Part shown: positions 34,101 through 42,084 of the stretch, one piece after another
How positions within the stretch are numbered: position 1 is the stretch's first letter
How the letters are laid out: each line of letters begins with the position of its first letter
Assembly (NCBI RefSeq): GCF_027887165.1
Contig: NC_077228.1
Coordinates: 106,282,137 to 106,346,136, forward strand
Direction of reading: 5' to 3'
Length of the DNA stretch: 64,000 nt
DNA from: Monodelphis domestica
Taxonomy: Eukaryota; Chordata; Mammalia; Didelphimorphia; Didelphidae
The notes under the pieces: generated by a model
Databases searched by the model: none
The model's input: only the letters and a program-made list of their open reading frames with translations
Told to the model about the DNA's origin: nothing
Translations under genes and position numbers: made by a program

Positions 34101-36601
34101 TGGATTAAAACATCAAAAGTTAAATGACTTGGCCAGGATCACATCACTAGCAAGTGCCTAAAGTCAAATATGAACTCAAGTCTTCTCGACTCCAAGTCTA
34201 ATACTTTATCCACTGAGGCATCTGGTTGCGGTGTGTGTGTAAATAAAATAGCACTTATTTCATATGCTGTGTGTGTGTAATAGTAGCTATCTCATAGTCT
34301 TATGTGTGGTAGGGAAAACATATGTAAAATGCTTTGCAAATTTTAAAGTCCCCTACATATATCAGCTTATTGTTTTCCTTATAACAACCCTGTGAGCTAA
34401 GTGGTGCCTGTATTATTGTCCCCCATTTTCCCCATCCAGTTGGGGAAATAGGCTCTGAGAGGTGATATTTATTCCTAGCCATTCCATGAGTGAGGGCTGA
34501 AGCTGAGATTTAAACCCAGAGCTCCTGACTCCTGTTATAACCAATAAGTTATGAATCAAGCATATGAAAATATGTGCTTGAATCTTAGCAATGATTTGAT
34601 AGATAAATCCTAGAAATTCCTAGGAGGGATCCATAATGGATTTGCCCTAACAGGAAAGAATCTCCAGGCATACAAAAGGCAGCCTGAGTTTTCTGGGGGT
34701 TTTGAGCTTATGAAGGAGCTTCCAGAGAATTTTAAAACAGTTATCTGTAACAAGAGAATGCTGCATTAAAATGGCAAATCAAGAATGGGCGGTTATGTGA
34801 CAGAAAAAGAAAACCAGTCCAAAGACCCATCTGGAGTATGGAATCCTGAAAAATCAAGAACATACATCCTTGGGAACTCCAGGGTGAGCTAAAGATTTGA
34901 CCACATACAGAGATCCAAACAAATGCCAATTATTTGGCCCAATAGTTACTGTATTTTGCTGTGGTCCAAGGGCTGTCAGTGTCTCTTGGAACCTTCTAGT
35001 AGTTTGTAACTTTGACCTGTAGGCGATTGATCATGCTCCACAACCAGTGGTCAAGTGAATTTAGCTATGGACAGCATGAAGATCTTTTAAATTCTATGTA
35101 CGCTCTAAGTTTGAGAAGCCAACGTTCTATTTCTTTATTCTTCACCCAACACTCCTTGTGCTGTAGCATACCACCTATGCCACGTCTTCTTCCTAGAATG
35201 AATTTCCTTTTGCTCTCCAACTAGGGTTGCCAATCAAGCTATTTAAAAGGCCAATCATCCCCCCAGGGTGTTGGCTCATGGCTCAAATTCCTGCTACTAG
35301 GGAGGCCAAGGCAGGAGGACCCCTTTAGCCCAGGAGTTCTGAGCTACCCTGAGCTAAGCCTATCAGATGCTGTATTAAGTTGGGCACCAATATGGTGATC
35401 CCCTGGAGGGGGGGTGAGGAAGGGAGGGGAGCCTTCCAGTCTGCATAAGGAGGGACAACCCAGCCCAGACAGGAAACAGAGCATGTGAAAGCTCCTGTGT
35501 CCAATGAGCATTGGGACTGATTCCATGAAAGACCATTAAGTTTTCAGCTTGGGCAAAATAAGGGAAACCTCGTCTCAAAACAAAGAAAACATGCCAATCA
35601 TTCCTATTTCTCATCCCTGGGGTCTCACCATTGATCCGATTGCCTTGAAGATAAAGATTCTCCAGGTTGGTGTTGACAGGTGGTATCTTCTGCAGCTGGT
35701 TGTAGGAGAGGTCCAGTTCAAGGATGCTGCTGGCATTGAAGGTGTTGGTGGACAGTCCGTTGTTGGTAAGACTGTTGTGAGACAGTCGCACATACAGCAA
35801 CTTGGGTGACCCCCGGAAATAACTGTCTGGGACCGTGTAGACATTGTTGTGCTCGAGGTAGAGCTGTTCGAGGGCTGCGGGCAGTCCGTCTGGGAGCCTC
35901 CGGAGGTGGTTATAGCTCAGATCCAGCATGATCAGAGATCGGAGGCCCCTCATGGCAGTCCCCACTTCTTGGATCTCATTGTGCTGAAGGTACAGAGCGG
36001 TCAAGTTCTCTAGCCCCTCCAGAGCGTTGTTGGGGACGCGGGAGATTTGGTTGTGGTCTAGATGGAGCTCTCTCAGGGATCGGGGAAGGGGGCCAGGCAT
36101 CCGGGTCAGGTTGTTGTGGTCCAGGTACAGCCTCTCTAGGTGCTTCAGCTTGGAGAAGACCCTTTTGCCCACCTTATCACTGGTGATCTGGTTGCCGTGG
36201 AGAGCGATCCAGAGGAGTCCAGTGGCATTGTCGAAGACCGCCTCCTGAATTGCTGAAATCTGGTTGTTCTGGAAATAGACATACTTCATTCGAGAAGGGA
36301 CAAAAGGCAGGTACTTGAGGTTTCGGTTGTCACAATACATAGCAGTGGGGAAAGTTGGAGGGCAGTCACATTCTTGGGGGCAATCGCGGGGTTCTGGGGG
36401 AGGAGGGTTGCCATAGGCGTAGGCAGGACCTTCTTCCACTCCATAGGGATAGGGCTCATAAGGCTCATAGGGGTCATAGGGATCATAATATGTTGACTGC
36501 TGGCTTCGGAGATAGTGAAACCACCAATGGGTGTCTTCTTCATACTGGGCCCAGGAGATGGAGCAAAGCCCAGCCAGAAGCAGTAGGGACACCCACTGCA
36601 T
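24526..36601 (-). CDS. FMOD: Fibromodulin coding sequence, join of exon 2 (36601-35629) and exon 3 (24677-24526)
   Basis: Fibromodulin is a secreted class II small leucine-rich proteoglycan that binds collagen I and modulates fibril assembly and TGF-beta in extracellular matrix. The spliced frame gives 374 residues. Seen: a signal peptide (about 1-18, cleavage before Gln19); a tyrosine-rich acidic segment with 11 Tyr at 20-63, the kind that is sulfated in known fibromodulins; the Cys cluster C-x3-C-x-C-x9-C at 74, 78, 80, 90; LxxLxLxxN-type repeats from about 95 to 353; N-glycosylation sequons at 125, 164, 199, 289, 339; and a C-terminal 'ear' cysteine pair at 332 and 365. The start at 36601-36599 opens the conserved signal peptide just inside exon 2. 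No break or frameshift is seen. The strong match to human fibromodulin, rather than lumican or keratocan, rests on the Tyr-rich N-terminus and near-identical repeats. Confidence 0.97.
24870..24990 (-). repeat. MIR-like remnant in FMOD intron 2
   Basis: CCTACATTTTACAAAGAAAG and 'GAAACCGAGACTCACAAAGG' fit a worn antisense copy. Confidence 0.5.
25010..25690 (+). mobile_element. L2 3' region split by a SINE
   Basis: Left: 'GATCAGATCACTCCCCTGCTC' to GTGTGGCATTGAAAACCC (25104). Right: 25313-25690, with AGTCTAATGTTAGCTCCCTGAGGACAAGGGC and CTGGTACACAGTCAGTGC. Both halves read in L2 sense order. Confidence 0.65.
25105..25312 (+). mobile_element. Type A SINE nested in L2
   Basis: GGGGCAGCTAGGGAGCTCAG head and an A-rich tail with AAAC units at 25270-25302. 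Confidence 0.88.
25691..25918 (-). mobile_element. Type B SINE
   Basis: CAGTCATGTCTGACTCTTC, 'TTACAGATAAGGAAACTGAG' and CCACCTAGCTGCCC. Confidence 0.87.
26020..26180 (+). mobile_element. Degraded type B SINE
   Basis: 'GAGTTCAAATCCAGACTCAGAC' and TGACTCAGTTTCCTCAT. The 3' end is deleted down to AAGTAGCAAACAC. Confidence 0.7.
26181..26708. other. Intron 2 unique sequence, no gene
   Basis: No exon-like open frame or repeat is recognised. Confidence 0.5.
26709..26913 (-). mobile_element. Type A SINE (first of a tandem pair)
   Basis: 'TTACCTTCTGTCTTAGAGTC' to ATCTAGCTACCCC. The T tract is replaced by CCCCCACCC. Confidence 0.9.
26930..27128 (-). mobile_element. Type A SINE (second of a tandem pair)
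   Basis: It inserted next to the head of the first copy. The target duplication CAATAAATGATATTCT (26914-26929) / CAATAAATTATATTCT (27129-27144) differs at one base. Confidence 0.92.
27160..27320 (-). repeat. MIR/MIR3-like remnant
   Basis: 'TTTATAAATGAGGAAATTGAGACC' and GGAACTTGCCCACGGGCACAG. Confidence 0.7.
27321..27849. other. Intron 2 unique sequence, no gene
   Basis: No repeat or conserved exon is recognised. Confidence 0.5.
27850..28024 (+). repeat. MIR-like remnant
   Basis: 'TCTGAGATCAAATCCTACCTCC' and TTCCTTGTATGTAAAGGAGAGG. Confidence 0.6.
28041..28248 (+). mobile_element. Type A SINE, young copy
   Basis: An exact 16-bp duplication TAAATCTATGATTCTA lies at 28025-28040 and 28249-28264. 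A CAGCTGGG unit is duplicated in the head. Confidence 0.95.
28329..28540 (+). mobile_element. Type A SINE
   Basis: GAGGCAGCTAGGTGGATAGAG head with a short deletion, 'GAAAGTCACTTAACCCC', and an A/T-rich tail from 28498. Confidence 0.88.
28560..28690 (+). repeat. MIR-like remnant
   Basis: ATGACCTTGGACAAATAATTTTCC and CAGGGGGTTGAACTG. Confidence 0.55.
28940..29343 (-). mobile_element. SINE interrupted by another SINE
   Basis: 28940-28975 holds an antisense type A tail (TTTTTTTAAGCCCTTACC). 29186-29343 holds the rest, starting GATTCTAAGACAGAAAAATAGC and ending GTAGCTGCCC. Confidence 0.75.
28976..29184 (-). mobile_element. Type A SINE nested in a SINE
   Basis: TTTTTTTTAAACCCCTTACC to ACCCAGCTGCCCCC, full length, same orientation as its host. 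Confidence 0.9.
29344..29480 (-). repeat. MIR-like remnant
   Basis: 'CCTTTTACAGATAAAGAAACTGAGGCCC' and AGGATTTGAACCCAAGTCC. Confidence 0.7.
29481..30394. promoter_or_regulatory. Repeat-poor island in FMOD intron 2, candidate regulatory element
   Basis: This is the longest clean stretch inside the intron, with retained CpGs. It includes GCAGCTGTTTATATCCGCG near 29930 and the inverted motif GGAATAACATTCC near 30177, which contains a TEAD-type CATTCC. No exon is seen. A regulatory role is inference only. Confidence 0.3.
30395..30560 (+). repeat. MIR-like remnant
   Basis: 'GACCTGGGTTCAAATCCTACC', GGTTTCAGTTTCCTAATTTTC and GGGATTGAACTAGATG. Confidence 0.75.
30574..31326 (+). repeat. (CT)n/(CTGT)n tract ending in (TA)n
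   Basis: About 710 bp of CT/CTGT sequence is followed by TA-rich sequence from 31284. It has higher-order structure: GTCTTCCTC at 30610 and 30739, and GTGTGTCTCT at 30881 and 31008. Confidence 0.95.
31327..31759. other. No gene; MIR-like antisense piece at 31690-31755
   Basis: The end of the stretch ('CCCTCATTTTACAAAAGAAG') is an old MIR cut by the next SINE. The rest is unrecognised. Confidence 0.45.
31760..32180 (+). mobile_element. Type A SINE split by an L1 tail
   Basis: The SINE body runs to AGTAAGGATT (31934). Its A-rich end reappears after the insertion at 32159-32180. Confidence 0.85.
31935..32158 (-). mobile_element. L1 3' end inserted in a SINE tail
   Basis: 'CAGTTCTTTCTCTGGATGTGGATAGCATT' is the antisense L1 3' UTR. 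The duplication AGAAAGTAAGGATT (31921-31934) / AGAAAGTAAGAATT (32159-32172) flanks it. Confidence 0.85.
32181..33394. other. Intron 2 sequence, no gene
   Basis: A worn antisense MIR lies at 32185-32300. The remaining kilobase is unique, with no splice-flanked open frame. Confidence 0.5.
33395..33830 (+). mobile_element. SINE split by an L1 tail
   Basis: Left: AACTGGATATGGAGTCAGGAAGACC. Right: CTAGCTATGTGAACCTGGACAAGTCACA. Together they give one worn SINE in sense orientation. Confidence 0.75.
33479..33793 (+). mobile_element. 5'-truncated L1 3' UTR
   Basis: CACTATCCACATCCAGAGAAAGAAC through a G-rich stretch to an A tail is the sense L1 3' end. A 17-bp duplication (33462-33478 / 33794-33810) matches at 15 positions. 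Confidence 0.88.
33831..33984. repeat. (ATCAT)n-type AT-rich repeat
   Basis: Irregular CATATCATATCATCATATC units follow the end of the split SINE. Confidence 0.85.
33985..34233 (-). mobile_element. Type B SINE variant
   Basis: GTTTGTTGTTTAGTGGTGCC, 'GGCAAGGATACTGGAGTGC' and GTGGACCACAGGATGCTGAC. The last is an unusual internal insert. Confidence 0.8.
34310..34540 (-). repeat. MIR-like remnant, near full length
   Basis: AAATGCTTTGCAAATTTTAAAG, TAACAACCCTGTGAGCTAAGTGG and GATTTAAACCCAGAGCTCC are in order. Confidence 0.75.
34541..35249. other. Intron 2 unique sequence, no gene
   Basis: No repeat or exon is recognised. Confidence 0.5.
35262..35592 (+). pseudogene. RN7SL: 7SL (SRP) RNA retrocopy, full length
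   Basis: Both ends of 7SL RNA are present. The Alu-domain start has GCTACTAGGGAGGCCAAGGC and CCCAGGAGTTCTGAGCT. The middle has TATTAAGTTGGGCACCAATATGG (35373-35395). The SRP54-binding helix 8 region has AGGAAACAGAGCATGTGAAA (35471-35490). The end reads GCTTGGGCAAAATAAGGGAAACCTCGTCTC, followed by an A-rich tail. A target duplication GCCAATCATCCC (35250-35261) / GCCAATCATTCC (35593-35604) shows LINE-mediated insertion. Many substitutions, and a G-rich altered patch at 35405-35432, argue against function. It lies antisense in FMOD intron 2. Confidence 0.93.
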
Positions 36602-36615
36602 TTTGTCTCTGGTGC
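35629..36615 (-). other. FMOD: FMOD exon 2 (start codon, signal peptide, most LRRs)
   Basis: The acceptor is a polypyrimidine run ending in ACAG (AG at 36617-36616), so the exon begins at 36615 with 14 bases of 5' UTR before the ATG. The donor is GTGAGA starting at 35628. The exon holds 324 codons plus the first base of codon 325, so the following intron is phase 1. This matches the known FMOD layout of one large LRR exon and one short last coding exon. Confidence 0.95.
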
Positions 36616-36734
36616 CTGTGTCAGGGAGAGAGGACAGAGTAAGCAGGAATGTGGATAGCATTTGCTATACATTATTTGCTGGGGTGTCTTCTCTTATTTT
36701 TCAACAAACAAGCACTCAATTCCCTCACCACCAA

Positions 36735-36905
36735 CCCCAGGGAGGAAAAAAAGAAAACAAAACCCTTGCAAGAAATGTAGTTAATCTAGCAAACCAAACT
36801 CCCACTTTGGCCATGTCTGAAAATGTGTGTCTTGTTCTGCATCTTTGTCTATCAGTTCTGTCAGGAAGCAGGTAGCATCCTGGAGTTATTGGCATCTGGA
36901 GGTAT
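36735..36905 (-). mobile_element. L1 3' UTR fragment in FMOD intron 1
   Basis: 'GCCATGTCTGAAAATGTGTGTCTTGTTCTGCATC' and CTGTCAGGAAGCAGGTAGCATCC match the antisense L1 3' UTR also seen at 485-580. Confidence 0.65.
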
Positions 36906-37039
36906 GGTTGATTTGGTTGGAATATCTGTATCCTAGGTATATGTGACATCTGTCTGTCTCCATCAGATTGGAAGCATACCAAAGGCAGGGACTATGCCCT
37001 CTCTCTAAGACTGAGAGTTCCCCAAGGGCAGGACCATAT

Positions 37040-37350
37040 CTCTTCTACCAGACTAAGAGTCAGTCAATAAATATGTGTTTAGTACCAACTAGGTGCTAAG
37101 GGCTGGGGATACAAAAAGAAGCAAAAGACAATGCCTGCCTGCGAGAAGCTCACAGTCTAATGGGGTAATACAAGCAATCAAATATATATGAACAAGCTAT
37201 CTAGCAGAAAATAGGAAATAATGAAGAGAGAAACGGCACCAGAATTAAGAGGGGTCAGGAAAGACTTCCTGAAGAAGATGGGTCTTTAGTTGGGATTTAA
37301 AGGAAGCCAGAGAAGGAAGATGATGGAATTGAAGAGGGAGCTAAATTCCT
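37040..37350 (-). mobile_element. L2 3' end, antisense, in intron 1
   Basis: 'AGGTGCTAAGGGCTGGGGATACAAAAAG', GAGAAGCTCACAGTCTAATGGGG and AGGAAAGACTTCCTGAAG are in L2 antisense order. Confidence 0.75.
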
Positions 37351-38294
37351 TAAGGGAAGGGATTGCATCTTTTCTACCAGACTAGTCCAAAAGTTTCCTA
37401 TCAGACTGAATATCTGGCTTCTGTCTCAGTAGTCCAAATAGGCTTCTGTACTGAAGGATACAGAGCTATGCCCAAAGGCACCCAGAGTTTTGACCACCTG
37501 AAAGGTGAGTTGGGAGACCAAGTTCTTTTCCTGATGACCACAGAGCTTCATTTTTCCAGGTTGGGAAGGACCTTGAACTTGGACCCTAAAGCCTATGGAG
37601 CCTTTGGAGCCTTTAGGACCCTGCAAGTTCTGTTGGGTCAGGCCTGAGAGCTCCACAGCTCTTCAGAACTGAGTTGGGACACCCCAGGGCAAGGATACTT
37701 TTCCAGTGGGGCCCTTTCTGAGGCTTCAAAGCCCTCTGGGTATTTTTTTTCTAGATGCCTTAGGATGCCTTGGAGTGACTTGAAGTGTCTGAAAGGGGAT
37801 GGGGTAGATGGGAATGAATTGCCTCACTCGTCTGGGGAATCATCCAGATACCCAGGGGGAAACCTGGGTACTCTGAACAGTTTGGAAGTTTCTTGAAGCC
37901 AAAGTACCTCAAACTGAAATGACATTCCAATCTTTATGCTCCTTCTAGTGTTTAGGGTATAGACCAAGTTTTCTGGAAGTCTACAAGATGCTACAGATGA
38001 GAAAACACCTTTAAGTAGCAGATGGGGCTGACAGAGGGAAGGATAGACCTCTAAGCTTAGGACATTGGCTGTCAGATTTGGGGCTTGGCTTTCTAGTGCA
38101 AAAGATGAGATCATGGAGTATGAGCTGAATATAATTCTCTCTCCTCTACAGTGCCTAGTAAGTCCTGGCATTCCCTCTCCTCTCCCAGTGACATTGCCTA
38201 AGAGCCATTAGGACCCAAAGCAAAGAGAGGGAATGGAGAAAAGAGGGAAGGGAATTGGTGTCCAGCATTATTCTACTGTAAAAGGTACCCAGTG

Positions 38295-38455
38295 AGTTGG
38301 ATTTGGTGTTAGAGGGCCTGGGTTCAAATCCTGGCTCTCTCAATTATAACTTGGATAACCTAGGACAATGTACTTTATCTCTTTAGGACTCAGTTTCTTC
38401 ATCCGTAAAATGAAAGGATTGGACTTTATATCTTGTAGCTCTAAATTTATGATTC
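38295..38455 (+). repeat. MIR-like remnant
   Basis: 'AGGGCCTGGGTTCAAATCCTGGCTCTC' and CAGTTTCTTCATCCGTAAAATG. Confidence 0.75.
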
Positions 38456-39044
38456 TTTGACCATTCCCAGGCTAGTTCTAGGTAGTTCCTGACTGCCAGC
38501 CTGTTGACATCACCTCCATCTTCAATTTACCCATCTGAAGCCAAGCTACCTGCCTGGCAAGGATGAACTAGGAATGTCATTTTCTCTCCAGAGGGCACTG
38601 AATGTTGGCACCTGAACTGCCAGGCCCCATGCCCAGATCTCCCATGGTGCCACACGGCCCACTGCCACCATGCTGACCACATTGGTTGGATGAGAAAACC
38701 CAACTGGAGAGGAGGGCTTGATGGGGAGAGGCATATTATCTTTTATGAAGGTCTAAGGTGGGAAAAATGGGCATCAAGGGATGGCATGTCAAACATAGTT
38801 AAACCATGATCTCATTCATCCAGCCAGGTGCCTGTTCCACAATTTTTGAGTGGAAGGTACTTTCCTGAGGCAGAAAGTCAAATGCTTAGAAATTAATTCT
38901 CAATCATCCTCCTTCTCCCCTACTCTACAGGATCCCCATCAGACTAGAAGGTCCCTGAGAATAGAGATTATGGTGTTAGGGAACTCTCATTCCCTTCATT
39001 GGCACTAGACACCAACAGCTTTGAAGAGAAAGATAGTAGTGTTA

Positions 39045-39228
39045 AAGGATTATAGTTCTAAAACTAAAAGGGACCATAGAGTTATTGCATCCCTTCATTT
39101 TACAGATGGGGAAACTGAGGCCTAGAGATATGAATCAGTTTGGCTAAAGTCATAGAAGTGCTCAGCTAGGATTCGAATCCAGGTCCTCTGACTATAAAGC
39201 CAGACTTTCCCCACTGTATCATGCTATA
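39045..39228 (-). repeat. MIR-like remnant
   Basis: 'CATTTTACAGATGGGGAAACTGAGGCC' and GATTCGAATCCAGGTCCTCTGAC. Confidence 0.78.
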
Positions 39229-40598
39229 CTCTTAGACTAGAAAACTGAGAAAGGTATTTTTATTACATCTATTGAAAAGATTAGGAAGACTCCAGACTGT
39301 ATGGTGTTGGGTTTGGAAGAAAGGATATCTTTCTCAACATGATCTTTCCTTAGACACCTCTAGCCACATATATTTTGGGGGAAGTGAGGGAGAGCTCCTC
39401 AAAATTCTGCTTCTAGTAGCCTCCTAAGGGTCACCGAGTCTCAACAACTCCTGGGGTTGCTGGTGGAACAAGATCCCTGGCTTGTTCTCAGACAGGCTCA
39501 GGCTTTAGACAAAGAGCTCATAGTATTCCCTATGAGTAGACTCAGCTGCCCTGCTGCCTGGGCATGCTGGCTGGCCCTTGGCTCCAGGCACAAGTGAAGA
39601 TGGATGGAATTGCCCACTGCCAACCACATATTTTTCCATGCCTAACCTCTCTGCTTCTGCTGGATCAAGGTGGCTACCTTGGGGGGAAGGGTTTGGGGGA
39701 CAGATTGGCACAGAGAAGCTTTGTTTTCCTTCCCACTTTTCCCAGACTAGGCACTTCAATCAGTAAGAATATTGTCCCTTTTCTGGAAGCATCTTCTCTG
39801 GGGCTAGAGACCTTACTTTTGCCATGGACAGCTCTCAAGAGCCAAGGGTCCATCTCCACCTTTCAGTGACAATTCTTTCCTATTAAATTCTTAGACCTTG
39901 ACATGTGCTCAATAACAAAGAGGTTGCCCCCTGAAATTGAAGCTTGGAAGGGGCTCACACTTAGAATTGTAACTGGAGGCAGGGATCACTTGAATTTGTT
40001 GCCTTTCTCTTCCATGGAAACATACTTTTCTTCTCTCCTCTCTGACTTCTTTCTCTGCTATAATTCTCCCCTCTCTGCTTTCTGCTCTTCTTGTCGGTTT
40101 CCCCTCTTTTTTCTGTCTGTTTTGGTGTCTTTATTTCTCTCCCATATTGCCTTTTTCTCCCTCTTTCTCATCTGTCCACCACTGAGAAATGAACATTTTG
40201 TCTACATCCGGATTAATAAAGTGAAACCTGCAGGACCCTCTGGCTTCACCCCACGCCTCTATCTTGGCACACAGAGCATCACTTAGGCGCCTGATTCCCT
40301 ATAGAGTAAGCTGCAGGCACTCACTGGGCTGGGGAATAGTCATTTCAAAAGAACCAGCTCTCCTGGGCACCTACCTGGATAAGAACCCAGGAGCCCCAGA
40401 GTGGAAAAGCCAAAGCAGACGTATAGCAAAGGAAATCCTGCCACCTTGCTCTCTCCAGCATCCCTGGAACTGTCACCAGCATAGGGGGCTGGGAGAGGGG
40501 ATGACTCCCCCTCTGGCTCATAGTTCTCCCATTCCTCTTCCCCCGTCTCCCCAGCAGGAATACAAAATAGCAGAAGGAGTCAAAATGAATAAACTTAC
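39229..40598. other. Intron 1 unique sequence upstream of exon 2
   Basis: Repeat-poor 1.4 kb bordering exon 1. Open frames here lack motifs, so they are not called. It could hold regulatory sequence, but no specific element is supported. Confidence 0.4.
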
Positions 40599-40808
40599 CC
40601 AAAGAGTCGTCTCTTAGAAAGCGACCACGTTTCTCTGTCTAGTCTCCTGTGGACTGGCAAATGTGTGAGCGTGTGTGTGCCAGCCAGGGGTCCCGCCCCC
40701 AAATTCCCAATCAAATATTGTGAAGTTGGGGGCTGGGGAGCTCTATCCTGGCTCCCAAAGGAACCTGCTAAGGGTTTGACTTTGAGAGAGTTTGCAGACA
40801 AATGTGCA
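40599..40808 (-). other. FMOD: FMOD non-coding exon 1 (5' end approximate)
   Basis: A GTAAGT donor at 40598-40593 follows CTTTGG on the minus strand. It lies about 4 kb upstream of the exon 2 acceptor, in repeat-free sequence with promoter-like features. FMOD in other mammals has a non-coding first exon, which supports this assignment. The 5' end is set at about 40808 from a TATA-like motif at 40838-40833. A nearer start, around 40660, is possible because a GC box and an inverted CCAAT lie at 40690-40712. Confidence 0.6.
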
Positions 40809-40845
40809 AAAATCCTTCTGTCGACTGGCTGCTATAAACCCACCC
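40686..40845 (-). promoter_or_regulatory. FMOD: Candidate FMOD promoter elements
   Basis: Reading the minus strand, TTTATAG occurs at 40838-40832, and a GC box (GGGGGCGGG) lies around 40701-40690. CCAAT reads on the plus strand at about 40707-40711, so it is inverted relative to FMOD. The TATA-like box lies about 210-240 bases from the exon 1 donor. Which of the two promoter modules is used cannot be decided from sequence. Confidence 0.4.
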
Positions 40846-41392
40846 TCTTTCCCCTTGGTCTTTCCACTCACTTATCTTCCCTCAAAGTGTTGGCAGCCCC
40901 GGGTCTCTCTCTGCTGAATGAGTTAGTGGTTGTCCCAGAAGTTGTTTGTATAGTCACTTATGAGGTGTCTGGGTTTCTCATTAAACCCAACCAGGGCAGA
41001 TGCAGAGGCTGGGGTGGGGAGAAGGGAGGGTTTGGGAGCAGCCCCCTTAACTCCTTCAGCCACCCACCAGTCCCCCAGGAGAACGAGGAGCCTGGCTCCT
41101 TGGGGGATGAGCTTCAGGGGCTGCCAAGATGTTGGTCATTAGTGATCCGACTGGGGGCTGATGAGGCAGCCTGGTCGGACACTCAGCTTGGAAGATGGAG
41201 ACCCTGGGGCTACTTTAGTGACTTTGGGGAAGTCATTTAACCTGGAGGAATGGATGGGGTGGTAAGATCCTGCGTCTGTAAATCCATTAATGTTGGGAAC
41301 TCTCAGTAAGGAAATTGCCTGTACCAACACAGACTGGCAACTGTTTTACAAATTATAGACTTAAAAAAAAAAAAACCAAAAACAAAAACAAG
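40846..41392. other. FMOD upstream flank, no gene
   Basis: GC-richer unique sequence with open frames on the plus strand (such as 40665-41240) that overlap the promoter and have no domain signature. Confidence 0.45.
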
Positions 41393-41573
41393 AAACTCTT
41401 ACCTTCTGTCCTAGTACCAATTCTAAGATAGAAGAGTGGCAAGGACTAGGCAACTGAGGTGAAATGACTTGCCTAGGATCACATAGCTAGGAAGAGCTGG
41501 AGGTCAAATTCAAACCCAGGTCCTTCTGACTCTAGACCTGGCATTCTATTTAATGCTCTACCTAACTGCCTCC
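41393..41573 (-). mobile_element. Type A SINE
   Basis: 'CTCTTACCTTCTGTCCTAG', AATGACTTGCCTAGGATCACATAGC and ACCTAACTGCCTCCC, preceded by an A-rich stretch. Confidence 0.87.
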
Positions 41574-41647
41574 CATTATTGTTTTTAATACCTGGAATAA
41601 ACTTATCTTCCCCCTCTCTACTTGTCAAATTTTTATTCATCCTCTCT

Positions 41648-41838
41648 TTTTTTTAAAACCCTTATCTTCTGTCTTAGAATCAATACTGTGTATTGGGAGT
41701 GGTAAGGGCTAGGCTATGGGGGTAAGTGACTTGCCCAGGGTCATACAGCTAGGAAGTGTCTGAGACCACATTTGAACTCAGGAAGATAAGTATGACTCTG
41801 GGCCCAATGCTCTTTGCACTGACACCACCTAACTGCCC
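41648..41838 (-). mobile_element. SINE, type A tail joined to type B-like head
   Basis: 'GTCTTAGAATCAATACTGTGTATTGG' tail, but GGAAGATAAGTATGACTCTGGGCCCAATGC near the head resembles type B. Possibly a hybrid. Confidence 0.75.
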
Positions 41839-41929
41839 TTTCATTGGTACCCAACATTCCCCAGGAGGAAATATCCTCTACCAAGTGGATTAGTGCTGAA
41901 CTCTGACACTCATGGTCTTAAAGAGATGG

Positions 41930-42045
41930 CTGGGACATTGAGCCATTAAGTGACTTGCTCAGTTACTCAGCAGTGTATATCAGAGATGGGAGTTAAACTC
42001 ATTTCTTCTTGACTTTAAGGCCAATTCTTTATGTGCTGTGATACA
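41930..42045 (-). repeat. MIR-like remnant
   Basis: TTAAGTGACTTGCTCAGTTAC and GAGTTAAACTCATTTCTTC. Confidence 0.5.
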
Positions 42046-42084
42046 ATGCTTCATTTTATAGGTGAGAAAAACGAGGTTCAGAGA

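Larger units (their letters stand above)
24678..35628 (-). other. FMOD: FMOD intron 2 (10951 bp, phase 1)
   Basis: The donor GTGAGA and the acceptor ...CCCCCCACAG are both consensus. The intron holds SINEs, L2 and L1 pieces, a CT microsatellite, a 7SL retrocopy and a repeat-poor island at 29740-30300. No open reading frame in it resembles a conserved exon. Confidence 0.9.
36616..40598 (-). other. FMOD: FMOD intron 1 (about 3983 bp)
   Basis: It runs from GTAAGT at 40598 to the AG at 36617-36616. It contains an L1 3' fragment, an L2 piece and two MIR-like fragments. The remainder (37351-38294 and 39229-40598) is unique sequence without a recognisable gene. Confidence 0.6.

Noticed and set aside
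35375-35628. Continuation of the FMOD exon 2 frame for about 85 codons into intron 2
   Set aside because: The consensus GTGAGA donor and the perfect phase match to exon 3 show this is intron. The extension runs through the antisense 7SL copy and ends in no known domain.
36022-36248. Plus-strand frames opposite FMOD exon 2
   Set aside because: Shadows of the conserved leucine-rich repeats on the minus strand.
36602-36661. Upstream in-frame Met 20 codons before the FMOD start
   Set aside because: It lies beyond the AG acceptor at 36617-36616, so it is intron 1 sequence.
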